NCBI RefSeq assembly: GCF_034702125.1
Contig: NC_085867.1
Location: 38,450,156-38,514,155 of the forward strand
Reading direction: 5' to 3'
Length of the DNA: 64,000 nucleotides
DNA from: Engraulis encrasicolus
Lineage: Eukaryota > Chordata > Actinopteri > Clupeiformes > Engraulidae
This document shows, one piece after another, positions 24,101 to 34,932 of the stretch. Positions within the stretch are counted from its first letter, which is position 1. Every line of letters starts with the position of its first letter. The translations under genes and the position numbers were made by a program. Under the pieces are notes generated by a model. It ran no database searches, was not told the DNA's origin, and saw only the letters and a program-made list of their open reading frames with translations.

Positions 24101-27100
24101 TGGTCGAACGTCCTTGTCTTTGTAAGAACCCTTGCAGCTGCATTTTGTACCAGTTGAAGCTGTTTAATGGTCTTTAATGGGGAGGCCAGTAAAAAGACTG
24201 TTACAGTAATCAACTTTACTAGAAATGAAGGCATGTATTAGCTTCTCCAGATCATGTTTAGACATCAGGCCCCTAAATTTAGAGACGTTTTTTATGTGAT
24301 AAAATGCAGACTTAGTAATAGCTTCATGTGATGTTGAAGTTTAGGTCACTGTCAATGAGGACCCCAAGATTTTTAACTGTTTCCCTTGCTTTCAGTCCCT
24401 TCGTTTCAAGGATAGTAGCAATCTTTTGTCTCTCCTCTCTTTTCCCAAATATAATTACTTCAGTTTTATCTGTGTTCAGCTGGAGGAAATTGTGAGACAT
24501 CCATTTGTTAATTTGGTCCATGCAATGATAGAGTGATTCAAGGGGGGTATAGTCATTTGGGACATAGATAAGTAGAGCTGGGTATCATCCGCATAGCTAT
24601 GGTAATTTATGGAGTTATTCTCGATAATGTGTCCCAGTGGCAACATATACAGATTGAAACAGTAGTGGTCCCGAATGGAGCCCTGGGGGACCCCACAATC
24701 CAGAGACATTGGCGATGAAGTATGTCTTCCAATGGCGACAAAAAAACTTCTTTGTTGTAAGTACGATTTTAACCAGTCGATCACTATGCCCGTAAAGCCA
24801 ACCCAGTGTTCCAGTCTATGTAGTAGTATAGAATGATTAACTGTATCGAAAGCAGCACTCAAATCAAGAAGTTACCAAGACGATGATTTGCCAGCATCAG
24901 AATTCAATCTTATGTCATTCATAACTTTAATAAGAGCTGTTTCAGTGCTGTGGTAGGCACGGAAACCTGATTGAAACTTATCAAAATAGCTATTAGACAT
25001 TAGAAAAGCAGTTAATTGGTTAAAAACCAATTTTCTCTATTATTTTACCCATGAATGGTAGATTGGATATGGGCCTATAGTTTGTTTAGTACCAGTGCAT
25101 CCAGGTTGTTCTTTTTCAGTAAGGGTTCACAACTGCTTCTTTCAGACAGCCTGGAATATGCCTGTTTGTAGTGAGGTGTTGATGATCTGAAGTACATCTG
25201 ATGATATTAGATTTAAGATGGATTTGAAGAAGGCTGTTGGTAAAATATCTAAGTCAGATGTAGAGGAGCTAAGACTTTGTACCGTTCTATTAAGAATGTC
25301 CACATCAACTAAATGAAAATTTTTCATGAGGTTAGGATTTAACTTCACCATAGCAAGTTGGTCTGAATCTTGGGTCGGTTGCACATGTGTGAGTATGTTT
25401 GCACGTATTTTTTCAATCTTTCCTTTGAAAAAGGGATGCGAACTCATTGCATTTGCTGACTGAGAGGAACTCAGAGGGCATTAGATTTGGGGCCTTGCTA
25501 GCTTTTCCACAGTGCCAAACAGGACACGTGCATTATTAATATTTCTGTTAATTATGTCAGAGAAAAAAGATTGTCTAGCTTTAGAAATTTCTTGGTTGTA
25601 TTTCGAGAGTGTGTGTTTTATAGATTTGGTAGTGGACTTCAAGTTTGGATTTACGCCACTGTCTTTCAGCCCTCCTGCATTCTTGCTTTAGCAATATAAC
25701 TGTGGGATTCTTTCTCCAAGGTGCTTTTTCACGTCCCACTGTTTTTGATTTTTTTCGGGCAATAACATCCATAAGACGGGTCATCCTTGAATTAAAATTA
25801 ACCATGAGATCATCTGCACTCTCTGAGGTTTGACTTTGGATCTCTGAAAGTGCTTGCTGAAAGAGTGAGGCTGTCTCACAGTTGATTATACGTTTTTTGA
25901 CTGTAACAGATTCCCTTTGAACATGAGGGTACATAGAAACATCAGAAAAAATGCAGTAATGGTCAGAAAAGCCATAGTCTTTGACACTAGCACAAGCATT
26001 AAGGCCTTTTGTTATTATTAGGTCTAAAGTGTGACCTTGGTTGTGTGTTGGTCCTGTTACATGCTGTGTGAGGCTAAAAATGTCAATAAGACTTAAAAAT
26101 TCCTTAGCATAGACATTCTCTAAGTCGTCCACGTAAAAATTAAAATCGCCTGCTATAAACAGGCTATCATAGGGACTAACGTTTCGATGGATCTACCATC
26201 TTCATCAGAGTCCATGAACTTGGACACTGGCCCTTGGACTCTGATGAAGTTGGTGAATCCATCGAAACGTTAGTCCCTCTGTTGTGCACTTAATTAAAAG
26301 AAGAAAAGAATCACATCTGTGCTGTTCCGCTGTCTTCTCTCCAGTTAAAGGGGTATGCCACTATTTTGGGGCTTAATACAGTTAAACTCGTTGGCCAGGG
26401 TTTATAAAGGTGGTAAAGTGTCTTATTTTTTATGTAAGCTGTTGTCTTGCTTTTAAGTTAAAAGAGGGAGCATGTCGCTAAGCTAGTGAAAGTCAATGGA
26501 TCCATGTAGCATGCTACAATGCTACACGGATCCATTGACTTTCACTAGCTTAGCGACATATTCCCTCTTTTAACTTGTCTCAAAGCAAGACAACGCTTAA
26601 CATGAAAAATAAGACACTTTACCACCTTTATAAACCCCAGCCAACGATTTTAACTGTATTAAGCCCCAAAATAGTGGCATACCCCTTTAAGATTTCCTGT
26701 CTGTCTCCCGTTGATGCACCAGATGACAAAACAGAAGTGTGTGGAATTACCCCCTTTGATCCAGAAATTTCATTTACCTCAGTATACATGATTACGTCTG
26801 TATCTACTTATGGCACTGGGATGTGAAATGTTTGGTGAAAAAAGACAAACTAACATATGACAGATAGATTTGAATTGCCTTGTCGATTAGCTACTACTTG
26901 CTACTGCTGATATCTGAATTCAAATTTCAACTCATCCTAAAACTCTCAGTTAACTTTTTTAGCAAGGTGTCAGGCATCCATAAACAGAGGATCAATTATG
27001 ATCAGGTGCTATCTTGACTAATTTACTGATTTAATTCATGTTTCACCTCCCCTAAAATAGATGGGTAACACTATTTGACACCCCCCTCCAGGGCTACTGA

Positions 27101-28330
27101 CAGCTTTGGCAGGGTCCAGTACAAAGATGTCTTTGAGGGCCCCAAACTCAATACATAATGTAATGAGGATCCAATTATGCCCCCCCCCCCTCTCTCCCTG
27201 GGCCCTGGAAAAGATGACTGTTCATCTGACATTGTTTTGGATGCCATTACCCAAAACAAAAGACCTCATAGCTGGAGGACATGAAAACAAGAGCATAGGT
27301 GATGAAACAGCACAATGTACTCCAAGTCTTTGGTTGTTAATGTGTTGAAAACACATGAATTGCTCAAATAATACAAATTTTCAAGCCATAATTTTGGTAA
27401 AAGTTTCCATTTAATCTGTCAAAACATAATTTGGATGTCATTTTACTTAGCCTGCTATGGTCTCGGTTAATTTCAGGTTGTCATGACACAGGCATGACCT
27501 TTGCCATCTTCGTAAGTAAATGTCAGGTTTTCATAACAAAGACATCCCAAACAATGTCAGGTTGACAATAAAAAGTAACATAATTAGCTACATAATTAGT
27601 CGAGAAAATTAATGACAACACAGCAAGTGGTTTGTCAGAGTTGTGACATTGTCATTTCTGTCTTATGCAGGGGGATGTCAAATAAAGTGTTCCCAATAGA
27701 TGAAACTCACCCCTGATGTCTATACTAGTCAAGTCAAGTCAAGTCTATTTTATTTATAAAGCACTTTGAAATACAGGAGAGCTGTCCAAAGTGCTGAACA
27801 GGTAAGAGGAGTTGAAGATCCCATAGAACAGTGGTTCCCAACCTTTTTCTTAAGGGACCCATGTTTTTACCATTGTAAGCTTTGGTGACCCAACCACGTT
27901 AGTGCCCGCACGAGACGAAGTCACAAGATGCCCTCTGTTTCCTAGGAAAACTAATTTTAGTTATTTTATTCCTCAATTCGTCTTTGGTCAAATATAGAAT
28001 TAATGCTTAATGTAGCAATTACAATTTGCTGCTTCTATGCATTTATTAGTTAAATGCTTTGTCATTTATTCAACATGGGCTATATGGTATGAAAATGAAA
28101 CCCCTTAAAATCAAGAGAGCTTCGCGACCCCCTGTGGTTGGGTCCCGACCCATAGGTTGGGAACCACTGCCATAGAACACCAGCCTCCTTCATATCTACT
28201 CACAGTCAGCCAAAGTTGCTCCGTAGAAGTTGTCCATCCCAGCAGCCTTCAGTGTCCTAGCCAGTTCACATCTCTCATACACCTTAGCACTGGCTACAGC
28301 CACCAGCAGCAAAAACACCAGCGCTCTCAT
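18173..28330 (-). CDS. lyz: C-type lysozyme-like protein without Asp52, copy 4 (lyz4)
   Basis: Secreted lysozyme-fold protein of 146 residues spread over 10 kb. Exons on the complement: 28204-28330, 22337-22504, 21995-22073, 18173-18239. Signal peptide [15 protein letters not shown]; the mature chain starts KVYERC; eight cysteines. Glu35 is present (KWESNF). The Asp52 site is Leu (DGASLYG) and Trp62 is Leu (SRLWC), as in lyz3; an Asp four residues upstream of Tyr-Gly is not the catalytic one. The last intron carries a whole LTR retrotransposon (18371-21586, antisense). Intron 1 carries an L2-type LINE, a fold-back MITE and two hAT-like MITEs, which explains the length. All coding exons and splice sites remain intact. 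Cassette elements at 28391-28500 include a perfect ISRE-like GAAACAGAAA. Confidence 0.9.
18371..18962 (+). repeat. 5' LTR of the sushi-like element
   Basis: 592 bp, TGTCA...TGACA. Contains TATTTAAG (18696-18703), the predicted transcript start at about 18727 and AATAAA at about 18899. Confidence 0.93.
18965..20989 (+). CDS. Proline-rich ORF of the sushi-like element
   Basis: The only long ORF of the element, 674 residues from the ATG three bases inside the LTR to a TAA that abuts the polypurine tract. An upstream in-frame ATG at 18926 lies in the LTR and is not preferred. Order: basic N-terminal region with an Arg-rich patch ([15 protein letters not shown], about residues 92-106) after an acidic stretch; Pro/Ala/Glu-rich repeats; one likely helical block at about residues 200-275 ([18 protein letters not shown]); nine-residue [13 protein letters not shown] repeats; then a C-terminal half of VPVxVPV-type alternating Val/Pro. 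I see no Gag zinc knuckle, protease or polymerase motif. It sits in the gag position but I do not recognise it. The large antisense frames here are composition shadows. Confidence 0.75.
   Translation: MTQPTENPAAHLAKASRQRFPSLRVGYMHIRNSTCTPPRISSDPFLGSRLAIRGRSRRSVFSSRDPEPFPYEDWYVSGSDSDDGYEWMDVRPSPRRRRCNRRRKGCRPVPLEEPADVTPPECVLSANTQLQAQPQPACAPLQAQLQAQPQPQPEPASPPAQPETASPPAQPETASPPAQPETASSVCPSDQPQPEISTCFQHLEDFYDLLERLSPVIYTLGNTRRQLVAVNVIKGVLQRRPWLLQFGLTPTQQRMDQLEESLQTLLAAEERSAMTIALPDPDPDLGAATQAPELDLAAATQDPEPQRGPPDPDPPRGLPDTEPPETPHDTAPAETPETPAPAETPETPAAAETPSAAKPVGASPAPEPVGASPAPEPVGASPAPEPVGASPAPEPVGASPAPEPVGASPAPEPGGASPAPEPGGASPAPVGASPAPVGASPAPVGASPAPVGASPVPVSAAPDPAPASQRVSAPASQCAPAPPPVSQSAPSTHLNSVSPKTILVPVPVTIPVTMPVTVLVSVPVCVQVPIPVSVPTPVHLPVFFSRSPMPVLTNVTVTMPFPIFVSVPTPVTVPVTVPVKVHVFVPVTVPHTETSTPEPLSASARPVSVSACPSESSCSPVSAHCREAAHCQDAPVPTPCPRPVLCPRFHAPAASRRAPPDLSGLCLGRLGAVP
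19435..19512 (+). repeat. 27-bp coding repeat, three copies
   Basis: Three near-perfect copies of a unit encoding PAQPETASP inside the proline-rich ORF. Confidence 0.9.
20035..20335 (+). repeat. 27-bp and 21-bp coding minisatellite
   Basis: About seven to eight copies of a 27-bp unit (protein PVGASPAPE or PGGASPAPE), followed by about four shorter 21-bp copies (PVGASPA), all in frame. Confidence 0.9.
21001..21586 (+). repeat. 3' LTR of the sushi-like element
   Basis: 586 bp, nearly identical to the 5' LTR, with the same TATTTAAG and AATAAA signals. The target duplication GATTC follows. Confidence 0.93.
21697..21860. mobile_element. Small hairpin insertion with 18-bp flanking repeats
   Basis: The 18-bp phrase TTAGGCTACCATATTGAA occurs at 21679-21696 and 21843-21860. 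Between them lies a hairpin (21694-21781) whose arms read AATAAAGAGCAGGACAGC and its complement. This fits an inserted sequence with a long target duplication. I cannot name the family. Confidence 0.6.
22827..23062. mobile_element. hAT-like MITE in lyz4 intron 1
   Basis: Ends TAGTGTTTCTCAA and TTGAGAACCACTG, flanked by an 8-bp duplication AGCTAAAG/AGCTTAAG with one mismatch. 236 bp, G-rich interior, non-coding. Confidence 0.75.
23345..23506. mobile_element. Dispersed GTCGCCGGCGACC-type MITE copy
   Basis: Starts TTACTGCAGATGGGGTCACCGG and ends TGCTAAGGGGTTAA. It matches copies at about 11.6, 34.6, 37.4, 37.9, 40.9, 44.8 and 60.0 kb in either orientation. This copy is inverted relative to those at 37.9 and 44.8 kb. 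Confidence 0.7.
23520..26165 (-). pseudogene. 5'-truncated L2/CR1-clade LINE in lyz4 intron 1
   Basis: Non-LTR retrotransposon in the same sense as lyz4. Reading on the complement from the right: the tail of an endonuclease domain with AGDFN (near 26145) and SDHYCIF; then reverse transcriptase with [19 protein letters not shown] (near 24860), GVPQGS and YADDTQLY (near 24590); then the C-terminal region with [18 protein letters not shown] and LWNQLP (23761-24234). The frame is broken several times and the 5' part is missing, so it is dead. The left end shows the LINE tail (GTTTATTTATATAGCGC) and a CAAGG-type short repeat. Typical of fish L2-like elements. Confidence 0.88.
26171..26278. repeat. 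Inverted repeat with two hammerhead-like motifs
   Basis: The arms AGGGACTAACGTTTCGATGG and its complement are 108 bp apart end to end. Each strand carries CTGATGAA, a short stem and GAAACGTTAGTCC: + strand at 26241-26268, - strand at 26208-26181. On the - strand the stem GATGG/CCATC is perfect. The motif resembles a hammerhead ribozyme core with one extra A, as reported for Penelope-like elements. This is a resemblance, not proof. Confidence 0.5.
26345..26690. mobile_element. Fold-back MITE with TTAA ends
   Basis: A nearly perfect palindrome of two arms of about 170 bp. It starts TTAAAGGGGTATGCCACTA and ends with the complement, with TTAA on both sides. TTAA targets are typical of piggyBac-type transposition. 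Non-coding. Confidence 0.8.
27060..27250. repeat. Decayed GGGCCC-rich repeat and poly(C) tract
   Basis: Shares phrases such as AGGGCCCCAAACTC..ATGTAATGAGGA with the repeat at about 43.95-44.10 kb. Non-coding. Confidence 0.4.
27727..27812 (+). repeat. Retroelement 3'-tail fragment
   Basis: CAAGTCAAGTCAAGTC followed by TTTTATTTATAAAGCACTTT is the common 3' end of fish non-LTR elements. Only the tail is present. Confidence 0.5.
27829..28169. mobile_element. hAT-like MITE with perfect 8-bp target duplication
   Basis: Ends CAGTGGTTCCCAACC and GGTTGGGAACCACTG, flanked by CCATAGAA at 27821-27828 and 28170-28177. 341 bp, non-coding. It lies just 3' of lyz4 exon 1, in intron 1. Confidence 0.9.
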
Positions 28331-28510
28331 GATGCAGTCAAAGAAGTCGTTCAAAGCAACCTGTGGTCAAGAAGTGAAGCTGCGGTGTGTATTTATAGGC
28401 TACTATACAGCACAGGTCGTGGGGTGGGGTGTCATACGCAGGTCTTTCTTTGTCCTTTATTTAATGTTCCTGTGTGATTTGGAAACAGAAAGGTCAGTGT
28501 TTATCGGCTT
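28331..28510 (-). promoter_or_regulatory. lyz4 promoter
   Basis: Coding strand: TATAAAT (complement of 28391-28397), CACCC box, GGACAAAGAAAGACC (complement of 28441-28455), and ISRE-like + strand GAAACAGAAA (28482-28491) followed by GGTCAGTGTTT. Confidence 0.72.
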
Positions 28511-29142
28511 TACATGGTGTGTAAATTAAAGTCTGTGTTTGATCCTGAGAGGAATTAAAGATTATCCATGTAGTATTTCTTCCTAAACATGCAAACAGAC
28601 TTTACAGTATTTACGTGTGCTAGCCATGCAAGGCTTTCAAGGTAGCCTACACCGTTTCAACTCTAAAACCTACAGCTCGGGTTAGAGAACCAAAAAAATC
28701 CCTCAAAGATTATTCACTTGTTTCCGGTTGCCGACTGACCTTGTCAATTTGCTGTGTGACCCAAGTTGATTTTATGAGCTTGAAGCATCCTCATGAAAGT
28801 CTTTGCAATGCAGTGTGGTTGGTTGTTCACAATGACAATTGCTGTTGTCACACCTTTTTTCCACACTGTCTCTGTCCACTGATTGATGAAGGTATAGGCA
28901 TGGGGGAGTTGGCTTTCCATGTTTTGTGACATAGGCAACATTACTTATACACACACGGCGGAGTCCAAGATGAATGTCCTTAGAAATTATAGCATCAAAA
29001 CTGCAGGGTGTTGGGGAAATTAAGAATACGAAGATAATGCATGGTTCCTTACAGTGAAACATGGTTCGGGGTAGTTGCATAAATGCTAGTGTTTCAGAGC
29101 TGTTTTCATTCATGGGATCATGAACGATACATTGCTCTACGG

Positions 29143-29411
29143 CAGTGTTTCTCAAACTTTTTCAGACCGAGGACCACTTTGTCCCCCCAAAAATGTTCAG
29201 GGACCACCTGTCAACTGAATTGACGCTGCTAACATTGCAAGCCTGTCTTATTGTGGTGAAAAGATTACTTCTGCTATGTTTAGCTTTGTAATTATGTTAC
29301 AAATATAGCCTACTGCTAGCTCGTCTTGGAAAAGTAGAAATCCCCTCTCCGACCACCTCAGCTCTGTCGCGGACCACAAGTGGTCCCCGGACCACACTTT
29401 GAGAATCACTG
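29143..29411. mobile_element. hAT-like MITE
   Basis: Ends CAGTGTTTCTCAAACTT and TTTGAGAATCACTG, flanked by CTCTACGG/CTCTACGA (one mismatch) at 29135-29142 and 29412-29419. 269 bp. Confidence 0.85.
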
Positions 29412-29734
29412 CTCTACGAATACCATCACTTCATGCCCTTGGTCATTGTGTTCTTTTCCAACATGACAAGGAGGAGGTAAGAGTGATTCAGCAATTAAGT
29501 ATGACACCTTATCTGAAGTCATTTGAACATCATGGGGAGTTTTGAAGAGATAAATGGGGCATTGCTCGATAATAAATTCTACAATGGCAATTTAACAGTC
29601 CTAGATTATAGCTGACACTATTAGGATTTAAATGAACTCTTATGTGTTGAATTAACACTACTGGATTTACTGTGTAGGCCCTACTTAATTTTGTACCACT
29701 CTAATTTCACCAAAATGGAAAAAATATATATAAT

Positions 29735-30104
29735 TTAAAGGTGCATAGTGTAAGATTGTGACCAAATAGGTAGGCCTATTGCAACTATGCTTCTCATTGA
29801 AATTGTGCTGACTGTTGCCAAATTTGATTTACATCGTAATAAAGTAGTATTTACTAGTATGACTAAAGTACTGTGATTTTTGCAGTTAAAAATGTCTATT
29901 TCTGGAAATTCAAAATGACGGACCATGGAGAAGATCCCACGTTTCATGTATGAAAAGAGCAATTTTGAATTTTGAATTTTGAATTCATATTGAATACTTA
30001 GAATTTGATGGTAATGGTAAGTATTTCTTAAAAAGGCAACATGTGAATGGGCAGCATGGATTCTGGAAATGAACTACTAAAAATATTACACGGTGCACCT
30101 TTAA
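29735..30104. mobile_element. TTAA-flanked MITE
   Basis: Ends TTAAAGGTGCATAGTGTAA and TTACACGGTGCACCTTTAA are inverted copies. 370 bp. TTAA at both ends suggests a piggyBac-type element. Confidence 0.75.
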
Positions 30105-30592
30105 GTTATAGGCCTACTATTTTTCTTACTCTTTTGTTTTGAGCTCAACAGATAGTCTATTCAATATATTTATGCACCAAAAACATATTGATTCTTATTC
30201 AAAATGTTATTTTTACATTAATGCAGGGCACTGTATCTAGTCAGGGGGCCCATTCAGGCCTATCCATTTGTCTACTTGGCCTCTCTGGTTGCAACTGGCT
30301 GCCTTACCCAGACCTCGATCCCTATATCTGTCTCCACAAATGTGGATTAACAGTTATTGAGGAGGGATGACTTCCAATAAAAGAGTTGACAAAATGCTTA
30401 CAGCATTTCAGTTATTTTCAGTAATGCACTGATTATTGCCAGATTGATAATGTATGGATTAGGGCCATGAAATGGAGCTCCCACTGTGAAGTTGGAGGAT
30501 GATGTGCAGATGTTATGCTAGAGGGGATGTGGTGCTCTTTGTGACAAGTTGATGTGGTCCTATTTAAATATTATATGTACGACATTGATGGT

Positions 30593-30782
30593 CAGTGGTG
30601 TAGTCTATGTAGAACGCAGGTATACGGAGTATACCCTCTTCTAAATTTCAGTGATTTCAGTATACCCACTTAAAATTGATTGATCCATTATTTTGAATGC
30701 CACAAATATATACAGTATACCCACTTCAAAAAATGCTCAAATATACAGTATACCCACCATAAAAAAGTAGACTACACCACTG
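30593..30782. mobile_element. hAT-like MITE with perfect 8-bp target duplication
   Basis: Ends CAGTGGTGTAGTCTA and TAGACTACACCACTG. TTGATGGT is duplicated at 30585-30592 and 30783-30790. The interior has repeated AGTATACCCAC units. Confidence 0.9.
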
Positions 30783-31337
30783 TTGATGGTGATGGTGAAT
30801 ATACATAACTAATACCAGAAATGCACTCAGAGAGTGCAGACATCCGCCAAGGAAGCTGTTTGATAGAACATTCGACTATCTATCTTACACCCTATTTTTT
30901 CAAGTCTTTCTGCCGTCTGTTTGTGGAGTTAAAAACAGGAATGTCAAAATTCGCCCTATTCAGTTATTCTGCTGACGAACAGACAAACAAACAGACTGTA
31001 TGAATTGGGGATAAACCCCTTAAAAAATGACATCCTCTCTTCACCAGTGTTCAGTCCATAACTGCACACAGTGCCCAAAGGGGGTTGCGCCAGCTTTTGC
31101 CAACTCCTGTCCTCAACTTGTGCCATGGCCTCATGCTTCGCTCGAGAAAAAACAATAAAGTTTCCCCACCGTTAGGCAAAACAACTTTTGGGGGATTTTC
31201 CCCATTCAACAAAGTATTGCAAATGAGAAAATGACCTTTGAGTTGTGCTTTTGCAAGATATTAAATCATCAATTTCATCACAAGGCCACGAGCAAAGGAT
31301 GGATGGAAGAAATGCAATACTCGTCTGTGAGTTTGCT

Positions 31338-31368
<31 letters not shown>

Positions 31369-31717
31369 TTATCTTCCTGCAATGTCTTATTCATCTTCAG
31401 GGAGCGCCAAACGCACAACATCACATATATATTACAAAGAATTATACTGTATCTCTGAAGCATTGCACGCATCTAGTGTTGGCTAGGTGGCAAGGTTGTC
31501 CTCCATGACTGCTCTTGTTTGTCACCATAGATGTTAAATGATAAATGACAGTGATTGAGGAGGAAATTGTTGTCAAAAGAGTTTCAAAAACATTTTATTT
31601 TCTTTTTTTTTCAATAATGTATTGATTAAAGAAATCACAAATATTTGCGTGTATACATCATGCACAGAAAAGGACAACCGTCGTTTGAGTTTTGTCACTG
31701 TAGCACCTTTGCACTGC

Positions 31718-34700
31718 TCACACTCGACATCCTTTTGTGTATTCGGTGAGGTCTTGGCCCATGCAGTGGCGAATCCAGGCCTTCCTGAAATGAGGAAGGA
31801 AAAATAAGTCCTGAGCAGAGATATACTGTAAATCATGATGATCCATAGGGACAACATACATGGCTATACAATTCTTATTTATAAAATCTTATATAAGAAA
31901 TGACCCACTTTTATAGTATATGCTACAAGCCTAACTAAGCAAGTATAAACATTCCATGTATAATGTCTGTTGCAGGACATGGAATGTGTGTGTGTGCCTT
32001 TAATAATTTTCTAAGCTTTGTCTACATATTGGAAGTCATAATTCAACCCTAACATGACAGTGTTATGGAATACAGGTGCACACACAAGTGTACACACTGT
32101 CAAGGTGACAGGTTCGAGTATGTGGTGTGGTGTGGTGTTGATATTTGAACACGAGCCAGAGTGTGGGTGTGTTGTCGCTTACCAATTTCCAAGATGGTGT
32201 TCGTTCCTGACCACACGCTTGGCACATGTAATGGATGCTTGGATGTTATCGCTTAAGAAAGCTGAGAGATGAGAGGACAATAATAGAAATAGCATTAGAG
32301 ATGTTTAAGACGATTTTGTTGAATGAAGATAAGCTGATGTTCAACGTGGTTCATTCTAAATGTTCACACAATCATTCTAAAAGAGATTATTCTCTAACTG
32401 CGCTCTGGGAAAAATTAATCCCCTGAAAGTGCTTTTGTCAACTGCTGCATGTAAATTGCTTTAAAATACATTCACATTTTGAAACGATTTCACAAGCAGA
32501 CAGTTCATCATGTGGACTGCATTCAGTGCATCTGGATCTCCGGTGCTGTGGCTGACTGTCAGGGGTGTTAATGGTAAACTTTTGGTGAAAGGACAACATT
32601 TGTACATGCTATTACACAGTTGTTACACCACTTACTCCACCATACCTAATGAAGTAGGTAGACTGTGTTAAAAACCTGTCCCACGTTTGATGCAACTGCA
32701 CAGTAAATTCCCTAGTGTTAATTCAGCACTTAGAGAGTTGGTTTTAACACCTATAATTAGTCCGGTTCTTTAAGTGTTGAATTAACGCTACAAAATGTAG
32801 TGTGCAGATCAGAATTCGCTGATCATATGACACTGACCAAATCATTTTCAGTTACTGACACATAAGATCAGATTACTTACGCTACTAGAAATAGTCATAT
32901 TTAAACCAAATGAAAACAAAGATGAGAAAGAACAGATCAGTTTAATAAAAAATGAGTTGTTTTGTGCTGTGAGCAGCTGACCTGAGCACTTGGTTTTGCA
33001 GACGTTGTGTGTCTCATGGGTCTGGCCGTCGTCGCACCAATGCTCGCTGCTGAGCTGGAATAGGCCGTAGGTTGAGGCATGATGGAGGGGCTTGACCAGC
33101 TTAGTGTTGTAGTTCGATTCCCACTTGACCAGACAAACCCCTGGATGCATAGAGGTTAGAAGTGATGGCCAATTAATTTAACAAATAAACAAACAGGGAA
33201 AAAACATCTTTTTGATATATTACAGGAAAGGATTTAACAGCTTCTCATGTGACCTCAGCATAAATTCTGGAAAGAAAAAGTAGGGCCTATATACTTAAAT
33301 TGAATTATCAAATAAAGGTTAGAAATGTTTTCAACTGTGTTATTCCAACTTACATAACAACTTAAAGAAACTCCCGCACACTGACCATTTCACTGTTCTT
33401 TCTTTAATAAAAGACGTTTCGGTACTAGACCTTCATCAGGCAATTGGTCAGTGTGCGGGGGTTTCTTTAAGTTGTTTGCTGAGTGACCCATGGGCCATCT
33501 CCAAGGCACCTGCCAGCTGAGGTGTGCGAAAAAAGTCGAAGTTTAATTCCAACTTACATAAAACTTTCAGGTATCTTTGTTAAGAGGATGTCAGCTATGC
33601 ATAAACAGAGGTTCAATTATGAACAAGTGCTAGTCTGACTAGTATTAATGATAGGCTATTTTTCGTTCACAAGCAAGCACCAATGGCTAAATGCTTTCAT
33701 ATAACTTGCAGCCAGAGCTAACAGCTAAGTTAGGAGCCTAGCAGCTTAGTAGCAGCACTGTTTGGCCTAATGTTCTGTGAGGTTCATATTAAAATGGGCC
33801 TGTTAGCGTAGGTAAAAGCACCATGTGAACTTCAAAACAAATGTCGAACATTTTACTTTACGGCGTCTTTTTAGTGTACCTACATATATGAAGAGTTCAG
33901 ATGCAAAACCCCCTAACTCCATTTCTGAAGACCTGCACTTCTGTGCTTTTAGAGAACCCCGTTGTTGGTTTGATTTTCATTCATGTACTTGATAATACAT
34001 ATAAATAGTTATATTACATAAATAAAATAAAAAATATGCAATTTTGATAGCTTTGTATTAAATAAAAATGAATTAAGATTATTTTCTGAAATGGCACTTA
34101 GGGGTTTTTGCATCTGAACTCTTCATATCAACATCAAATGCGATGTATTAACACTGTGCATAGCCATGACCGTAACCCTAATCCTAAGGTAGGGTGAATT
34201 GAGGTAAATTGGGCCACTTTGGGCCATTCGCTTATAGGCCTACAAAAAAAACTGACCCAATTTACCTGAGTTCACCATACAATGCATGCAAATGTAGTAG
34301 CCTAATTTGTGTTTTTACATAGTTTGTAACAATGTACCTAACTACATACAGTGTAACCAAAATGTAAAATACAGTGTAACCAAATGTTTTAAGAATGAGC
34401 AATATTTTGATATTTTATATTCGTATCATGTTTTAGCGAATGCTGAACTGAGCCACTGCTTTTTGCAGCAATTTCATTAAATTCATAAGATTTTGTTACT
34501 TGACATTAGTGCAATGTTTTTAGGGAGTACTGAGGTAAAATGCAGGGGTTCTTGACCACCCCTTTACCCCTTTGCACAGAGCCTGTTATAAGCTTACTGT
34601 CACCAAAATTGTAATGGCTATTTTTTAATCTGTTACTTAAGGCTCTTGGTAATGTCATAGCAATGTTGTTATAATATAGTTCAGTATTTTCAGCAAATAG

Positions 34701-34932
34701 TAAATAGGCCCGTCGGCGACCCCATCTGCACAAAGTGGCTACAGTAAATGAAACTCGCCTCTGCCTGTGCATGCCAACCTTCTCCACATCTATACTCACA
34801 GTCAGCTAAGGTTGCTCCAGCAAAGCCGTCCATCCCTGCAGCCTTCAGTGCCTTGGCCAGCTCACATCTCTTAAATATCTTAGCATTGGCCGCTGTAGCC
34901 ACCAGCAGCAGAAGCACCACAGCAGCCCGCAT
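31718..34932 (-). CDS. lyz: C-type lysozyme-like protein without Asp52, copy 5 (lyz5)
   Basis: Secreted lysozyme-fold protein of 145 residues. Exons on the complement: 34800-34932, 32982-33140, 32183-32261, 31718-31784. The signal peptide MRAAVVLLLLVATAANA is two residues longer than in the other copies; the mature chain starts KIFKRC. Eight cysteines. Glu35 is kept (KWESNY). The loop before Tyr-Gly is one residue shorter (HHASTYG) and has no Asp, so Asp52 is deleted or replaced. Positions 61-62 are Glu-His (SSEHWC) instead of Arg/Lys-Trp, as in lyz6. The stop is TGA after KGCRV. Its promoter keeps the full cassette, including a perfect ISRE-like GAAACAGAAA at 35062-35071. An inverted repeat with a hammerhead-like motif, a fold-back and a TIR element lie in intron 1. 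Confidence 0.91.
33357..33476. repeat. Inverted repeat with hammerhead-like motif
   Basis: The arms AACTTAAAGAAACTCCCGCA and its complement enclose, on the - strand, CTGATGAA, stem GGT/ACC and GAAACGTC (complement of 33413-33439). Same layout as 26171-26278 with different arm sequence. Confidence 0.5.
33886..34128. mobile_element. TIR element in lyz5 intron 1
   Basis: The ends ATATGAAGAGTTCAGATGCA and its complement are near-perfect inverted repeats of about 30 bp, with a TA at each boundary. AT-rich interior, non-coding; possibly mariner-type by target choice. Confidence 0.7.
34192..34276. repeat. Small fold-back
   Basis: GGTGAATTGAGGTAAATTGG at the left is mirrored by CCCAATTTACCTGAGTTCACC at the right. 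85 bp. Confidence 0.55.
34557..34741. mobile_element. Dispersed GTCGCCGGCGACC-type MITE copy
   Basis: Contains GTAATGTCATAGCAATGTTG and CGTCGGCGACCCCATCTGC. Lies in lyz5 intron 1 immediately next to exon 1. Confidence 0.65.

Larger units (their letters stand above)
28511..31717. other. Intergenic stretch between lyz4 and lyz5
   Basis: No gene seen. It contains two hAT-like MITEs (29143-29411, 30593-30782), a TTAA MITE (29735-30104) and a short TCTG tetranucleotide run (about 31345-31370). A 3'-UTR-like piece near 30.35-30.44 kb (GTTATTGAGGAGGGATGACT, CAGTAATGCACTGATTATTG) matches sequence downstream of exon 4 in other copies. That piece suggests a further partial duplication. Confidence 0.5.
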
